58,798 bases of DNA from CAYOSU01 sp964541255 (GTDB lineage: Bacteria > Bacillota > Clostridia > Christensenellales > CAMQZB01). The stretch lies in NCBI GenBank assembly GCA_964541255.1, contig CAZIPL010000005.1, positions 1 to 58,798 of the forward strand, given 5' to 3'. The first letter of the stretch is position 1; each line of letters opens with the position of its first letter. This document shows, piece after piece, positions 1 to 9,199 of the stretch. The notes beneath the pieces were generated by a model that made no database searches, was not told the origin of the DNA, and saw only the letters and a list, made by a program, of their open reading frames with translations. The position numbers and the translations under genes are program-made.

Positions 1-430
1 AAACCGCCATATCGTATATCTTTTTATTCGGATCGATGACAAAACCGTATTTCTTCGCTATATCCGCAACCTTAGCCGCGTCTGCTTTAGGGTTATAACG
101 GCCTTTGTCTTTCAAGCCCAAAACGATGTTTTCCGTTGCGGTAAAGACATCGACAAGCTTGAAATGCTGGTGTATCATTCCGATCTTATACTCGTAAGCG
201 TCGTGAGGGGACTTGATAACCGCCTCCTTGCCGTTGATGTATATATGTCCTTCGTCGGGATAATAAATTCCGGCGATCATATTCATAAGGGTAGTTTTCC
301 CGGAGCCGTTTTCTCCGAGAAGTGCCAATATTTCGCCCTTTTCAAGCGTCAGATTGACGTTTTTATTGGCAACGATTTTGCCAAAATATTTACTTACGCC
401 TTTAATTTCTAAAAGTGGAGTGTTCGACAC
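1..430 (-). CDS. ABC transporter ATP-binding protein, nucleoside/BMP type (partial, 3' end outside window)
   Basis: The first ~143 codons of an ABC ATPase are visible; the rest lies beyond base 1. The start is GTG at 430, with a strong GGAGGT site eight bases upstream. Walker A (GENGSGKT) is near residues 39-46 and the Q-loop glutamine is in MIHQHF near residue 88. The wording resembles the tandem ATPases of BMP-type nucleoside importers (RbsA/NupO-like), which usually have ~500 residues and two ATPase halves. It lies directly downstream of the BMP lipoprotein gene on the same strand, so it probably powers uptake of the ligand caught by that protein. Permease genes would be expected further left. 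Family call is secure; the nucleoside substrate is inferred from context. Confidence 0.9.
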   Translation of the reverse strand, partial: MSNTPLLEIKGVSKYFGKIVANKNVNLTLEKGEILALLGENGSGKTTLMNMIAGIYYPDEGHIYINGKEAVIKSPHDAYEYKIGMIHQHFKLVDVFTATENIVLGLKDKGRYNPKADAAKVADIAKKYGFVIDPNKKIYDMAV

Positions 431-514
431 AAAAATACCTCCGTAAAAATAACTTGTCGAGGCGAAGAATAACCATTCTCCGCCTCTAAAAGTGACTGTA
501 TAATTATGTTTATA

Positions 515-1777
515 TTAGAAAGCTGTGTTCAAAAGATTGATTCCGTCGATGTTTACGTCGAAATAAGGAGCGGATCTGACAGAGCTTTCGTCGAAGTATG
601 TAACACCGTTTTCGGTCTTAACTACATTCGTGTCGCCTACATAATCTCCGTCGGTATCAGCGTTGTAAGCAACGAGATGTCCGTTAGCGTCAACGGTTGC
701 GTTGGTATTCTTGTCTGCGGTTACGGTTACCGTGAAGTTAGCACAGTCGAATACTTTGATTTCGCCGCTGATAAGTTTAGCCTTAACTTCGTCAAGCTTT
801 GCCTGAGTTCCTGCTGCAGCAGCGCCGCCTACAGAAGTAAGAACAACGGAGTTGTCGCTGAGCGTTCCGAGCTTATCGGTGTCGATCGACTTGTTGTTCA
901 TAGCGCAATCGATGATGTACTCGAAGTAAGGCTGCCAGTTGATTCTGGAAGAAACGATGAATGTGTTGGGGCAAGCGGATTCCGTGCTTCCGTTGTAAGA
1001 AACGTTGGGGATACCTGCTTCTTCGCAAGCGGTAGGAGCGCCCATGGAGTCTGCGTGCTGGCTGATAAGTGCAGCGCCTCTGTTGATAAGGAGCTTAGCA
1101 GCGTCTTTTTCAGCCTGCTCGTCGTACCAAGAACCCGTGAAGGTTACGTCCATAACGACGTTAGAAACAACGGACTTAACTCCGAGGAACCAAGAGGTAT
1201 AACCGGAAACAACTTCCGCATAGGTGAATGCGCCTACATAACCGACTTTGATATTTCCGTTTTCGTCATAGTTTTCAGAAGTGAGCTTGTTGTCGTCGAT
1301 CATTTCCTGAAGCTTGAGACCTGCTGCAACGCCGGCCAAATATCTTCCCTGATAAATGCTTGCGAATGCATTGTGGTAGTTGGAAAGGTTCTTCGTGTGA
1401 GCCATAACTCCCGTAGCGTGGCAGAACTGAACGTCTGTTGCTTCAGTAGCAGCTTCGATCATGAAGGATTCATGTCCGAAAGAATCTGCGAAAACTACTT
1501 TGCATCCCATATCCGCGAGGTTGAGTGCCTGTTCTTTGCATTCGGGACCTTCGGGAATGTTGGTTACGATTACGTACTGATTTTCGTTAAGACCTTTTGC
1601 TTTGCAAGCAGCCTTGAACGCGTCGATGAAGTTCTTGTCATAGGTAGAAGAATCGCCGTGCAAGCAGATAAGACCTGCAACAGGGGTGTCGTCATCATTG
1701 TTGTTGCAAGCAACCATGACTGTCGTAAGAGACATCATCATAACAATCGCGAGCACAATACTCAATACTTTTTTCAT
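515..1777 (-). CDS. BMP-family ABC transporter substrate-binding lipoprotein
   Basis: Extracellular lipid-anchored binding protein of the Bmp/PnrA family, which catches purine nucleosides in characterised members. The N-terminus is a lipoprotein signal: KK, a hydrophobic stretch, then lipobox V-M-V-A-C with the Cys near residue 24, followed by an Asn/Asp-rich linker. The start at 1777 (MKKVLS) is preferred over an ATG four codons earlier because GGAGGT lies six bases before it. About 420 residues is somewhat long for the family. It lies between xpt and the ABC ATPase gene, downstream of a guanine riboswitch, which supports guanosine or another purine nucleoside as ligand. The exact substrate cannot be read from sequence. 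Confidence 0.9.
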   Translation of the reverse strand: MKKVLSIVLAIVMMMSLTTVMVACNNNDDDTPVAGLICLHGDSSTYDKNFIDAFKAACKAKGLNENQYVIVTNIPEGPECKEQALNLADMGCKVVFADSFGHESFMIEAATEATDVQFCHATGVMAHTKNLSNYHNAFASIYQGRYLAGVAAGLKLQEMIDDNKLTSENYDENGNIKVGYVGAFTYAEVVSGYTSWFLGVKSVVSNVVMDVTFTGSWYDEQAEKDAAKLLINRGAALISQHADSMGAPTACEEAGIPNVSYNGSTESACPNTFIVSSRINWQPYFEYIIDCAMNNKSIDTDKLGTLSDNSVVLTSVGGAAAAGTQAKLDEVKAKLISGEIKVFDCANFTVTVTADKNTNATVDANGHLVAYNADTDGDYVGDTNVVKTENGVTYFDESSVRSAPYFDVNIDGINLLNTAF

Positions 1778-1809
1778 ATATACCTCCATTATGCCTTTTC
1801 GGCAAAAAA

Positions 1810-2385
1810 TTAGTTCAAAAATTCAATTCCGTTTTCGTCCATCGAAGCGATGTTCGCAAGACAATAAGTCTCAACGCCCGCCACTTTGATTTTATCGAAA
1901 CCGCCTTGATATATCTTGCAAATCGCAGCGGTGAAGCCCACGACTTCGGCGCCCGCTTGTTTGCATATATCGATAAGTCCCATTCCGGCTTCGCCGTTTG
2001 CGAGGAAGTCGTCTACGATAAGAACCTTATCGCCTTTTTTCAAATATTCTTTCGATACGAGTACGTCGTTGACATTTCCGTGAGTAAAGCTGAATACTTT
2101 TGCGGAATATACGTCGTCGGCGATGTTGGAAGATTTGCTTTTTTTCGCAACGAGCACACGGCAATTAAAAAACTGCGCAGTCATACAAGCAAGCCCTATT
2201 CCCGATGCTTCCACCGTCAGAACCTTCGTAACCTCGCAGTCTTTGAAATGATTATATACGTCTTCGCCAAGGCAAGACAAAAGTTTCACGTCGAGCTGGT
2301 GATTCAAAAAGCCGTCGACTTTCAAAATCTTGCCGCCCTCGAGCACTTTCCCCTCTGTTAAAATTTTTTCTTCGAGCATCTTCAT
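1810..2385 (-). CDS. xpt: xanthine phosphoribosyltransferase
   Basis: Cytoplasmic salvage enzyme converting xanthine (and less well guanine) plus PRPP to the nucleotide. At 191 residues it matches Bacillus Xpt in length. Family marks are VDGFLNHQLD near the N-terminus, the VEASGIGLA segment, and the PRPP-binding motif VLIVDDFLANGEA near residues 120-132. It is the first gene of the operon that continues into the BMP lipoprotein and ABC ATPase. A guanine riboswitch and terminator lie in its 5' leader, so expression should drop when guanine is plentiful. Confidence 0.95.
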   Translation of the reverse strand: MKMLEEKILTEGKVLEGGKILKVDGFLNHQLDVKLLSCLGEDVYNHFKDCEVTKVLTVEASGIGLACMTAQFFNCRVLVAKKSKSSNIADDVYSAKVFSFTHGNVNDVLVSKEYLKKGDKVLIVDDFLANGEAGMGLIDICKQAGAEVVGFTAAICKIYQGGFDKIKVAGVETYCLANIASMDENGIEFLN

Positions 2386-2423
2386 CGGTATATCTTCCTT
2401 GACTTAATAAGCATTTTTACAAT

Positions 2424-2454
2424 TAAAAAAACAAGTTTATTCACTAAACTTGTT
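2424..2454 (-). terminator. riboswitch expression-platform terminator before xpt
   Basis: On the minus strand a perfect 10-bp stem (AACAAGTTTA / TAAACTTGTT) with a five-base loop is followed by a run of seven T. It lies between the guanine aptamer and the xpt start. In this arrangement ligand binding favours the terminator and switches the operon off. Confidence 0.9.
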
Positions 2455-2551
2455 GCCAAAACATCTTCACGGGGCGCAACTTTTCAAAAATCAAAAGCGC
2501 ATATCCCTAATAACAAATATGACCACCCGAATCGGACAGACAATATTTTTT

Positions 2552-2617
2552 CCAATAGTCGCACCTTATGGCGTTGCGGTAGAAACTTACAGACCCTATC
2601 ATCTATAGATATATTGG
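2552..2617 (-). promoter_or_regulatory. guanine riboswitch (purine aptamer)
   Basis: The minus strand shows P1 CCAATA/TATTGG, P2 ATAGA/TCTGT with loop TGATAGGG, the invariant J2/3 core GTTTCTACC, P3 with loop GCCATAA, and J3/1 GACTA. The C in GACTA is the specificity base and indicates guanine (adenine types have T). It sits upstream of xpt, its classical target, with a terminator 98 bases further on. Confidence 0.95.
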
Positions 2618-2639
2618 CAAATATTCAATTGATACTTTT

Positions 2640-2668
2640 ATACTATACTACTTGATTAAAAAAGTCAA
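2640..2668 (-). promoter_or_regulatory. promoter of the xpt operon
   Basis: Minus-strand -35 TTGACT (2663-2668), then a TATAGT/TAGTAT-like -10 (2640-2647). Transcription would start about 15 bases before the riboswitch P1 stem. The exact -10 hexamer is ambiguous. Confidence 0.6.
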
Positions 2669-2669
2669 C

Positions 2670-3153
2670 AAAAAAGGCGGCGTTTAAGGCAAGATTTTGA
2701 ATAAAAGACACTTTCGTCACAAGATGTTGTTATTGTGATATTTTTGCTCAAAAACCAAAAAACATAACACCAACTTGCTTTTAACGAAAGAGATCATGGC
2801 GTTTTTATATTCAAATAATCTTTTTATGCGAATTGTTTTAGAAACGTAACAGCAAAAAATTTCGGTTCTAAAGCATACAAGCTAACGCATTTATAACTAT
2901 ATTTCACTATTATTATACACTCATCAATGAACGTATCATAATAAAGTTGAAAACAAGCCCGATAAAGAACCGAGCTTGTCATCAATAGATTTAGTTTTTG
3001 TCTAAACTTTTGAGTTCACTTCATTTCAAAAGCTCATTCACAAGAAGTATAATCTTTTTTTAGCTTTATGTTTCAAATAAAGTTTTAAGCCATAGTTTTA
3101 TACTTTTAATTAGTCTTTACCTTTTTATACACACAATTTGATATGGCAGATTT
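2670..3153. other. AT-rich intergenic region
   Basis: No convincing gene. At 2953-2979 there is a hairpin (ACAAGC...GCTTGT with inner CG pairs), which on the minus strand is followed by a T-rich stretch and may terminate the rhamnosidase transcript. Nothing else recognisable. Confidence 0.5.
2945..2979 (-). terminator. possible terminator after the rhamnosidase gene
   Basis: Minus-strand hairpin ACAAGC / GCTTGT with inner C-G pairs and a nine-base loop, followed by TTTTCAACTTTATT. It is weak because it lies about 175 bases after the stop and the T-run is interrupted. Confidence 0.4.
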
Positions 3154-5727
3154 TCAAACTATAAATTCGAATTCGCCCGCTGTCAAGTTTTCGGTAACAT
3201 TGCCAACGGAGAACGTCGCTTTGCAATTTGCGGGAACTACGACTTTATAGGTAACCTTTTCTTCTTTTTTCTCCCAGCGACACGCAACTTTTCCGTAAGG
3301 GCTTTGATATTCGATTTCGGAATAGCTCAATCCACCGCCGACTTTAGGAGAAATTTCAAACTTTCTTGCGCCGACCACTTTAACGCCGCCGACTTCGGAG
3401 AAAATCCATTCGCATACGGCACCCGGGGAATAGTGATTGTTCGAGGATTTTCCTTCCCAATCCTCCCAAATCGTCGTTGCACCGCTTCTTATTTCGTTAA
3501 TCCAACCGGGATACTCGTCGTTTAGCAAAATCTTATACGCTTCTTCTGTATAGCCGTTTTGCGACAAACTTCCGAGCAAGAATACCGTAGACAAGAATCC
3601 CGTTGCAACGTGATAATTTCTGTTTTTTGCAGAAAGAGCAAGTCGTGCGGCGAGTGCTTTTTTCATATCATCGTTTTCGAAAAGTCCCAACGCGATCGGA
3701 CGAACAAGTTTAGCTTGCCTATCCGTATCGGGAACCTCTTTCAAGTATTTATAGCGGTACGCTTTCTTCGCACCGTCGCTATATTTTTCAAAAAGCTTTT
3801 CGTCTTCTTTTTCACCGAGTACCCTTGCAATATCGGAAAGCGCGGAAAGCGTATAAGCAAAATACGCGGTAGGCTCCTCCGTTCTTTTTTCAACGCTGTT
3901 TCTGTTGAAATCCTCATACTCTTTCGGCTCGAGCCATTCGCCGAGCTGAACGCCGTGGCAATAGAGATATTCTTTATAAGGATTGTCGCTCTTTTTGTCT
4001 CCGCCCGCGTTCTTAATCAAGAACATTCCGAACTTTTTCATCGCTTCGTAGTTTTCTTTCAAAACTCTTTCGTCACGATATAACAAGTATTGACGGTACG
4101 GAATCAAGACCAATGCGTCCGCCCAACCCGCGGAAGAGCCTGTGGAATAATACATCCATTCAAGACCGTTCATCGGAACGACAGCCGAGACCATACCGCC
4201 GCCGTTTCTTTCGTCTAACATATCGCGGATAAACTTGCGATAGAACGGTGCGCCGTATACGAAGTAGTTCGCTGCGTTATAGAAAATCTGTGCGTCGCCC
4301 GTCCAGCCCATTCTCTCTCTTGTCGGGCAATCGGTCGGAACGTCGGCAAAATTACCTTTGACGCTCCAACGAGTGTTTTCGACTATTTTATTGACGTTTT
4401 CGTTCGACGAACGGAACTTAACCGTTTCTTCGATGTCGGAATAAACGGCGGTTACATAGAAATCTTCGGGAGAAAACTCAACATCCGTTTCGACGAGAAC
4501 ATACCTGAATCCGAAAATAGCAAACTTCGTTTCGTAATCGTTGTTCCCCTCTTTGCAAATATACTCAACCTTTTGGAGCGGCGTCAAAACGAGATTTTTC
4601 TCGTCCTTTTCACCGTATTTACTCATGCATACTTTGGTAAATTCTTCAACGATATTCCACTCATAATTGAGTTTTTTAAGTTGGAAGTTTTCTTGCGTAA
4701 ACTCGCCGTCTTTCATTATTTCACCGGCAAGTAACGTTACCTTACTTCCCTTTTTAGCGGTAAGATTAAAGCCGATAAAGCCAGCGATATTTTGAGAAAA
4801 ATCAAGCACCTTTTTGCCCGACGGCGTAATGATAAGCTTCGGCAAGAACTTTTCGTGCTTTTTGACAGAAACGTTGTCCGACGAAACGAGGTTCGCTTTT
4901 TTCGAAACCTCTTTCGCCTTTCCCGAATATGACGGCGTCATATTTCTATCTACGATTTCGCCATCCTTTAGATCTGCAAAACGAATACAACCGTCGTTAG
5001 ACCAATCAAAAGAAGAATCGGAAACAACAACTTCTTTTTCGCCGTTTTCGTAATATATTTCAAGCTGCGAAATAAACGCAAGCTCTCTTCCGTATACGGC
5101 GGTTTTGCCGTATGCTCCGACGCTTCCTCTATACCAGCCGTCCGCAAGCTCTACGGTAAATTCATTGTCGTTTTGCAATAGTTCCGTAACATCATATGTT
5201 TGATATTGAACTCTCTTTCGATAATCCGTCGCGCCGGGCGCCAAAACAACGTCGCTTACGTTTTTACCGTTTATTTTCGCCTCATAAATTCCGAGTGCCG
5301 ACATATAAAGCCTTGCTTTTCTTATCTTACCGCTCGTTTTGAAGGTCTTTCTGAAACAGTCAACGGGATATCTCGTACTCTTTTTCGGCTTATAGTTTCC
5401 GCTTATCCACTTTGCCTTGAAATCGCTTTGCTCCAACAAGCCCATTTCGAAAAACGCCTTTTCGCTCCAGTCGGAAAGGTTACCGTTTTCGTCGGATATT
5501 CTGACTTGCCAAGAAACCTCATCCCTACTTTTTAAATTTTCGGGAAGATCGCAGAACATTTCCACAGTTTCTCTCTTAACGTCTTTTTTAACTCCGTTGA
5601 CGGAATATCTTATTTCATAGCTTTTTTGTTCGACAAGCCCCTCGTCGTTCCAAAATAATCTCGGAGTTTTTATACCGAGCCCCATCGGGTTTTTAAGATA
5701 CTCCGTTCTAAGCCTAATTGCCCTCAT
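3154..5727 (-). CDS. alpha-L-rhamnosidase, GH78
   Basis: Hydrolyses terminal alpha-L-rhamnose from pectin side chains or flavonoid glycosides. The start at 5727 is chosen because AAGGAG lies seven bases upstream and the protein then opens with the family's usual AIRLRTEYLKNPMGL-type beginning. The 857 residues contain the N-terminal beta domains and the (alpha/alpha)6 catalytic domain. The catalytic signature DCPTRERMGWTGDA is near residues 463-476, and the later conserved TTIWEDWEG is near residue 749. No signal peptide is visible, so it should act on imported oligosaccharides in the cytoplasm. It stands alone, with no rhamnose catabolic genes nearby. Substrate is inferred from the family. 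Confidence 0.95.
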   Translation of the reverse strand: MRAIRLRTEYLKNPMGLGIKTPRLFWNDEGLVEQKSYEIRYSVNGVKKDVKRETVEMFCDLPENLKSRDEVSWQVRISDENGNLSDWSEKAFFEMGLLEQSDFKAKWISGNYKPKKSTRYPVDCFRKTFKTSGKIRKARLYMSALGIYEAKINGKNVSDVVLAPGATDYRKRVQYQTYDVTELLQNDNEFTVELADGWYRGSVGAYGKTAVYGRELAFISQLEIYYENGEKEVVVSDSSFDWSNDGCIRFADLKDGEIVDRNMTPSYSGKAKEVSKKANLVSSDNVSVKKHEKFLPKLIITPSGKKVLDFSQNIAGFIGFNLTAKKGSKVTLLAGEIMKDGEFTQENFQLKKLNYEWNIVEEFTKVCMSKYGEKDEKNLVLTPLQKVEYICKEGNNDYETKFAIFGFRYVLVETDVEFSPEDFYVTAVYSDIEETVKFRSSNENVNKIVENTRWSVKGNFADVPTDCPTRERMGWTGDAQIFYNAANYFVYGAPFYRKFIRDMLDERNGGGMVSAVVPMNGLEWMYYSTGSSAGWADALVLIPYRQYLLYRDERVLKENYEAMKKFGMFLIKNAGGDKKSDNPYKEYLYCHGVQLGEWLEPKEYEDFNRNSVEKRTEEPTAYFAYTLSALSDIARVLGEKEDEKLFEKYSDGAKKAYRYKYLKEVPDTDRQAKLVRPIALGLFENDDMKKALAARLALSAKNRNYHVATGFLSTVFLLGSLSQNGYTEEAYKILLNDEYPGWINEIRSGATTIWEDWEGKSSNNHYSPGAVCEWIFSEVGGVKVVGARKFEISPKVGGGLSYSEIEYQSPYGKVACRWEKKEEKVTYKVVVPANCKATFSVGNVTENLTAGEFEFIV

Positions 5728-5959
5728 TTCATTCTCCTTATATTTTTCGTTGTATGCATTATAAAGCATAAATTCTCTTTCGTATTGCAACTTTTCTAAA
5801 ATTATTGCAAATTATTACGATATATTTCAAATTATTCTCTATCTCGATATTTTTAGAAAAATCGATAATCATATCGACAGCAATCAAATTCATCAAGAAT
5901 AAAAAGTTTTTGTAAAAAGCTCATACGCACCGTAATATATAACACCAAAAATATCAAAC

Positions 5960-6120
5960 TTGCTTGCAAGGGTTTGGAATTTCAAAGTTTTGCTAAACCT
6001 CAACAATCCCTCAGTCCCCTTCGGCGACAGCCCCCTTACTAAAGGAGCCTTTAGTTTTGAGGCAAAACATTCTTGTTTTGCAAAGATTTTGTCGTTAGAC
6101 AAAAGATTACTTCTTATAGG
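5960..6120. repeat. probable dispersed intergenic repeat
   Basis: A non-coding segment with the wording CCCCTTCGGCGACAGC and a short hairpin TACTAAAGG/CCTTTAGT. It resembles small repeats seen between genes in many gut Firmicutes genomes, which often give spurious ORFs in several frames. Only one copy lies in this window, so the repeat status is recalled rather than seen. Confidence 0.4.
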
Positions 6121-6188
6121 TTATACAGCGAAAACCGACGATTATTCGAAAAAGAAAACTATCGCTATATATAGGGATATTCCCATAT

Positions 6189-6220
6189 AAAAAAGTGTGC
6201 GTTTTTCGCACACTTTTTTT
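6189..6220 (-). terminator. terminator after the small lipoprotein gene
   Basis: Perfect stem AAAAGTGTGCG / CGCACACTTTT with a five-T loop, flanked by A and T runs so that it can work in both directions. It lies 31 bases past the stop of the minus-strand lipoprotein gene. Confidence 0.9.
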
Positions 6221-6250
6221 AGTAATCATGTTTTTATTATCCTTTCTTTT

Positions 6251-6637
6251 TTAATCTGCAATCGTTTTTTCGACGTATCTGATGTTAATTTCAGCAGTCG
6301 CTTTTTTCGAAGAAATCGCGATTTCGTAATTGCAATCGCTCGGAAGAGTCAGATAAAACGCTCCAGAATCGGCATCGTTTGAGACATATACCTTTTCGCC
6401 GTTCTCTCCCGATATTCTTATATCGAGCTCCCCTCCGCTTTTTTCTATTCGAACTTCAAGCTCGATTCCCTTTTCGCCCTCAAAAGTCCTTACGTCTTCG
6501 CCCGTGAAGCCTGAAAGAGAATAGTTCATCTTTCCATCATCCGAAGAAAAACTCAACTCGCCTTTTTGGCAAGACGCCAATGACAGCAAGAGAGTCAAGC
6601 AAACCAAAATCAAAATATACTTTTTCAACGTTTTCAT
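6251..6637 (-). CDS. small secreted lipoprotein, function unknown
   Basis: About 128 residues. The N-terminus (MKTLKKYILILVCL...) is a lipoprotein signal ending in lipobox L-A-S-C near residue 24. The mature part is short, acidic and beta-rich in appearance (SFSSDDGKMNYSLSGFTGED...), with no motif I recognise. The ATG at 6637 is preferred to an upstream TTG; its ribosome site (ATAGG) is weak. It is followed by a strong terminator and appears to be a single-gene unit. Confidence 0.75.
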   Translation of the reverse strand: MKTLKKYILILVCLTLLLSLASCQKGELSFSSDDGKMNYSLSGFTGEDVRTFEGEKGIELEVRIEKSGGELDIRISGENGEKVYVSNDADSGAFYLTLPSDCNYEIAISSKKATAEINIRYVEKTIAD

Positions 6638-6737
6638 AAACAACCTATTAGAAATACAGTGGCGTTTCTATTCTTTGTTAGCAAAACAGAAACTTCTTGT
6701 TACGTGTTTTTCGAAAATCCAAAGCTCTACTTATTTT

Positions 6738-7304
6738 TCAAATCAATCCGAGCTCTTTGCAAATTGCCTCCAAGTCTTCGGACGGGTTCAACGCTTCGTT
6801 GATGTCAAAACCCGACTCCGACGGCTCGTACATACGGTAATCGACAACGCCGCCTTTTCTCATGGTGGGATTTTGCTCTTTGAACATCTTGTCGAAAACG
6901 TCTGCTTTCATATAGTCCGTTCCCAAAATCTCGTCCATTTTGTGCAAAAACTCCTCTGCGCTCAAAAGGTTATCGTCAAGCGGATATTTGTTAAGAAGTC
7001 TTTTATAATAAGAAACAAGCTTTCCCTCGAACACTTTGAGTCTTATCAGATTGCCCTCGAACTTATTCTTCGCGGCAAGCTCGATTTCTTTGGACTTACT
7101 TATCGCAGAAACGAGGGCTTCCGAAATCGCGGACTCTTTTTCTTTATATTTTTTTACTTCTTCTTTAAGCGTTTCGTTTTCTTTTACAAGCGAAAAAATC
7201 CGTTCCTTTTGGTCGGAAAGGGTGTTTTCGTATTCAAACGCCTCTTCACGCAAAAGCTCTTTGACCTCTTGCGCGGAATATTTTCTGTCCTGCAATTCTT
7301 TCAT
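6738..7304 (-). CDS. coiled-coil protein, possibly DivIVA-like
   Basis: 188 residues; start ATG with GAGGG upstream. Residues ~5-90 are rich in Glu/Lys with heptad-like spacing (YSAQEVKELL, SLVKENETLKEEVKKYKEKE), suggesting a coiled coil. A second helical segment covers ~85-130, and the tail is acidic and probably disordered. The pattern recalls DivIVA/GpsB-type cell-division scaffolds, but the typical N-terminal DivIVA phrase is not clear. It lies 97 bases downstream of pncB on the same strand. Function unknown. Confidence 0.6.
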   Translation of the reverse strand: MKELQDRKYSAQEVKELLREEAFEYENTLSDQKERIFSLVKENETLKEEVKKYKEKESAISEALVSAISKSKEIELAAKNKFEGNLIRLKVFEGKLVSYYKRLLNKYPLDDNLLSAEEFLHKMDEILGTDYMKADVFDKMFKEQNPTMRKGGVVDYRMYEPSESGFDINEALNPSEDLEAICKELGLI

Positions 7305-7401
7305 TTTCCCTCGTTAATTAGCCATATTGAAAAGTTACAAGCAAATATTGCGATTTGATTGCACCAAAAACTTAATTGCGAATATCTCAATCGATATTCT
7401 G

Positions 7402-8859
7402 TCAGTCGTGCTTTTTGACTTGTCGTATCTTTGCGATCATCGCCGTTTTAAGGTCATAAAGGTTCTTCGAAAGGTCAACCTTATACGTCTGCGGATTGGT
7501 TATTCGCCTATATTCCTCCCAGAACGTATCCTTGTCCGCGATGCAATATTCCCTCGCCTTAGATAGCGTCGGGAAGTCATATACCACCTCGCCTCTTCTC
7601 ATAATCTCGACGTGAAGATCTTTGACGTAATAATTCGTAAGCGTCATTTGCTTCCACGTTTCGACGGGGTGGAAAATCGTAAGCTCGTCTTCGGGGAAAG
7701 TCTCTCCTTTTAAGCCGATAAGGTCGGCTATCGCCTTATCCGTTTCTTTATTATAAATTCTATAAACCGACTTGTAACCGGGGGTAGTAATCTTAATCGC
7801 GTTGTCCGAAAGCTTGATTTTAGGGATCTCAACTCCGTTTTCATAAATCGCGCTCATCTTATAAACTCCGCCGAGAGACGGCATATCGTATGACGTTATG
7901 AGCTTTGTGCCTACGCCCCAGATGTCGATTTTCGCGCCTTGGTGGATAAGCGACTGTATAAGCGTTTCGTCAAGATCGGAAGAAACGCAAATCTTCGCCT
8001 TTTCAAAGCCTGCCTCGTCGAGCATTTTTCTCGCTTTTTTGGACAAGTACGAAAGGTCTCCCGAGTCAAGTCTGATCCCGGACGGTTCCAAGCCCTTTTC
8101 TCTCATCTCCTTGAAAACGGTTATGGCGTTAGGAACGCCGCTTTTCAACGTATCGTAAGTATCGACGAGCAAAAGGCAGTTATCGGGATAAAGTTTTGCG
8201 TATTCTCTGAACGCCGTAATCTCGTCGGGGAAAGACATTACCCACGAATGAGAGTGCGTACCCTTGCACGGGATTCCGAATTCCTTTGCGGCAAGAACGT
8301 TGCTCGTCGCGTCGCAACCGCCCAAAACAGCGGCTCTTGCTCCGTAAATACCAGCATCGGGACCTTGCGCGCGTCTAAGCCCGAATTCAAGCACAGACGT
8401 ATCGCCCGCAGCTTGCTTGACTCTCGCACCCTTTGTCGCAATAAGCGTTTGATGATTTATTATCGTCAAAAGCGCCGTTTCTATTATCTGCGCCTGCTCC
8501 AAAGGAGCTTTGACCGTCAAAATAGGTTCCATCGGGAAAATGACCGTACCCTCGGGAACGGCATATACGTCGCCTGTGAAACGGAACGTTCTCAAATGAT
8601 TCAAGAAGCCCTCGTCGAAGTCGCCCGTCGAGCGGAGATATTCGATGTCGTCCTCCTCGAAACGAAGATTTTTGAGATAATCTATCGCTTGTTCGAGTCC
8701 AGCGGCGATAGCATAGTTAAAAGCATTTTCTCTGTAGAAAATATCGAATACCGCCTCTCTGTCGCTTCTGCCCTCGAGATAATATCCGTTTGCCATAGTG
8801 AGCTGATAATAGTCCGTCAGCATCGAAAGGTTTCTTTCTATTTTAGTCGTTTTTTCCAT
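7402..8859 (-). CDS. pncB: nicotinate phosphoribosyltransferase
   Basis: First enzyme of NAD salvage: nicotinate + PRPP + ATP to nicotinate mononucleotide. 485 residues, normal length. The N-terminal LTDYYQLTMANGYY is diagnostic; the segment GTHSHSWVM near residues 201-209 carries the His that is phosphorylated during catalysis; IRLDSGDLSYLS and the WGVGTKLITS phosphate-binding segment follow. Its first 17 bases overlap the end of the upstream small membrane protein gene, so the two are translationally linked and belong to the lgt operon. NAD kinase is encoded elsewhere in this window. Confidence 0.95.
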   Translation of the reverse strand: MEKTTKIERNLSMLTDYYQLTMANGYYLEGRSDREAVFDIFYRENAFNYAIAAGLEQAIDYLKNLRFEEDDIEYLRSTGDFDEGFLNHLRTFRFTGDVYAVPEGTVIFPMEPILTVKAPLEQAQIIETALLTIINHQTLIATKGARVKQAAGDTSVLEFGLRRAQGPDAGIYGARAAVLGGCDATSNVLAAKEFGIPCKGTHSHSWVMSFPDEITAFREYAKLYPDNCLLLVDTYDTLKSGVPNAITVFKEMREKGLEPSGIRLDSGDLSYLSKKARKMLDEAGFEKAKICVSSDLDETLIQSLIHQGAKIDIWGVGTKLITSYDMPSLGGVYKMSAIYENGVEIPKIKLSDNAIKITTPGYKSVYRIYNKETDKAIADLIGLKGETFPEDELTIFHPVETWKQMTLTNYYVKDLHVEIMRRGEVVYDFPTLSKAREYCIADKDTFWEEYRRITNPQTYKVDLSKNLYDLKTAMIAKIRQVKKHD

Positions 8860-9199
8860 TGTCCCACTTGCTTCCTTTATTTACAATTATCGAAAGTATC
8901 GACGTTATCGCGCCAACGATGATTAGTATACAAACAATCGCGACGAATTTCAAAACGTTGAATTTCGCAAGTATCGAAATAGCTCCGAAAAACAACATCG
9001 TTCCGCCCGCGACAATTCGCCAATATTTTTTCTCTATGATTCCGAATACGATTCCGACAACGCCGACGGCAAAGAACATTACCGAGAAAAAGCCGAGTAT
9101 TCCGAAATCGAAGCCCTCGACGAACGTACTGATAAGCCAAAGCACCGACGCGATAAGAGCAACGACGGCTACGCATAATTCATACAAGCGCTTTTTCAT
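8843..9199 (-). CDS. small integral membrane protein
   Basis: 118 residues with four predicted membrane helices at roughly 7-24, 32-56, 64-82 and 85-108, and a short basic C-terminal tail. No motif I can assign. Its ATG overlaps the lgt stop by one base and its end overlaps pncB by 17 bases, so it is a translationally coupled member of lgt-X-pncB. Confidence 0.8.
   Translation of the reverse strand: MKKRLYELCVAVVALIASVLWLISTFVEGFDFGILGFFSVMFFAVGVVGIVFGIIEKKYWRIVAGGTMLFFGAISILAKFNVLKFVAIVCILIIVGAITSILSIIVNKGSKWDNGKND

Noticed and set aside
506..1813. A 435-codon open frame on the plus strand
   Set aside because: It lies antisense to the BMP lipoprotein gene, has a repetitive Ser/Val/Cys-rich translation without family similarity, and arises from the codon pattern of the real gene. 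The same applies to long antisense frames at 7939-8922 and 57607-58635.
5893..6190. Short open frames on both strands (69 and 76 codons)
   Set aside because: They read through a repeat-like intergenic segment, have no ribosome sites, and resemble the spurious frames such repeats give in other genomes.
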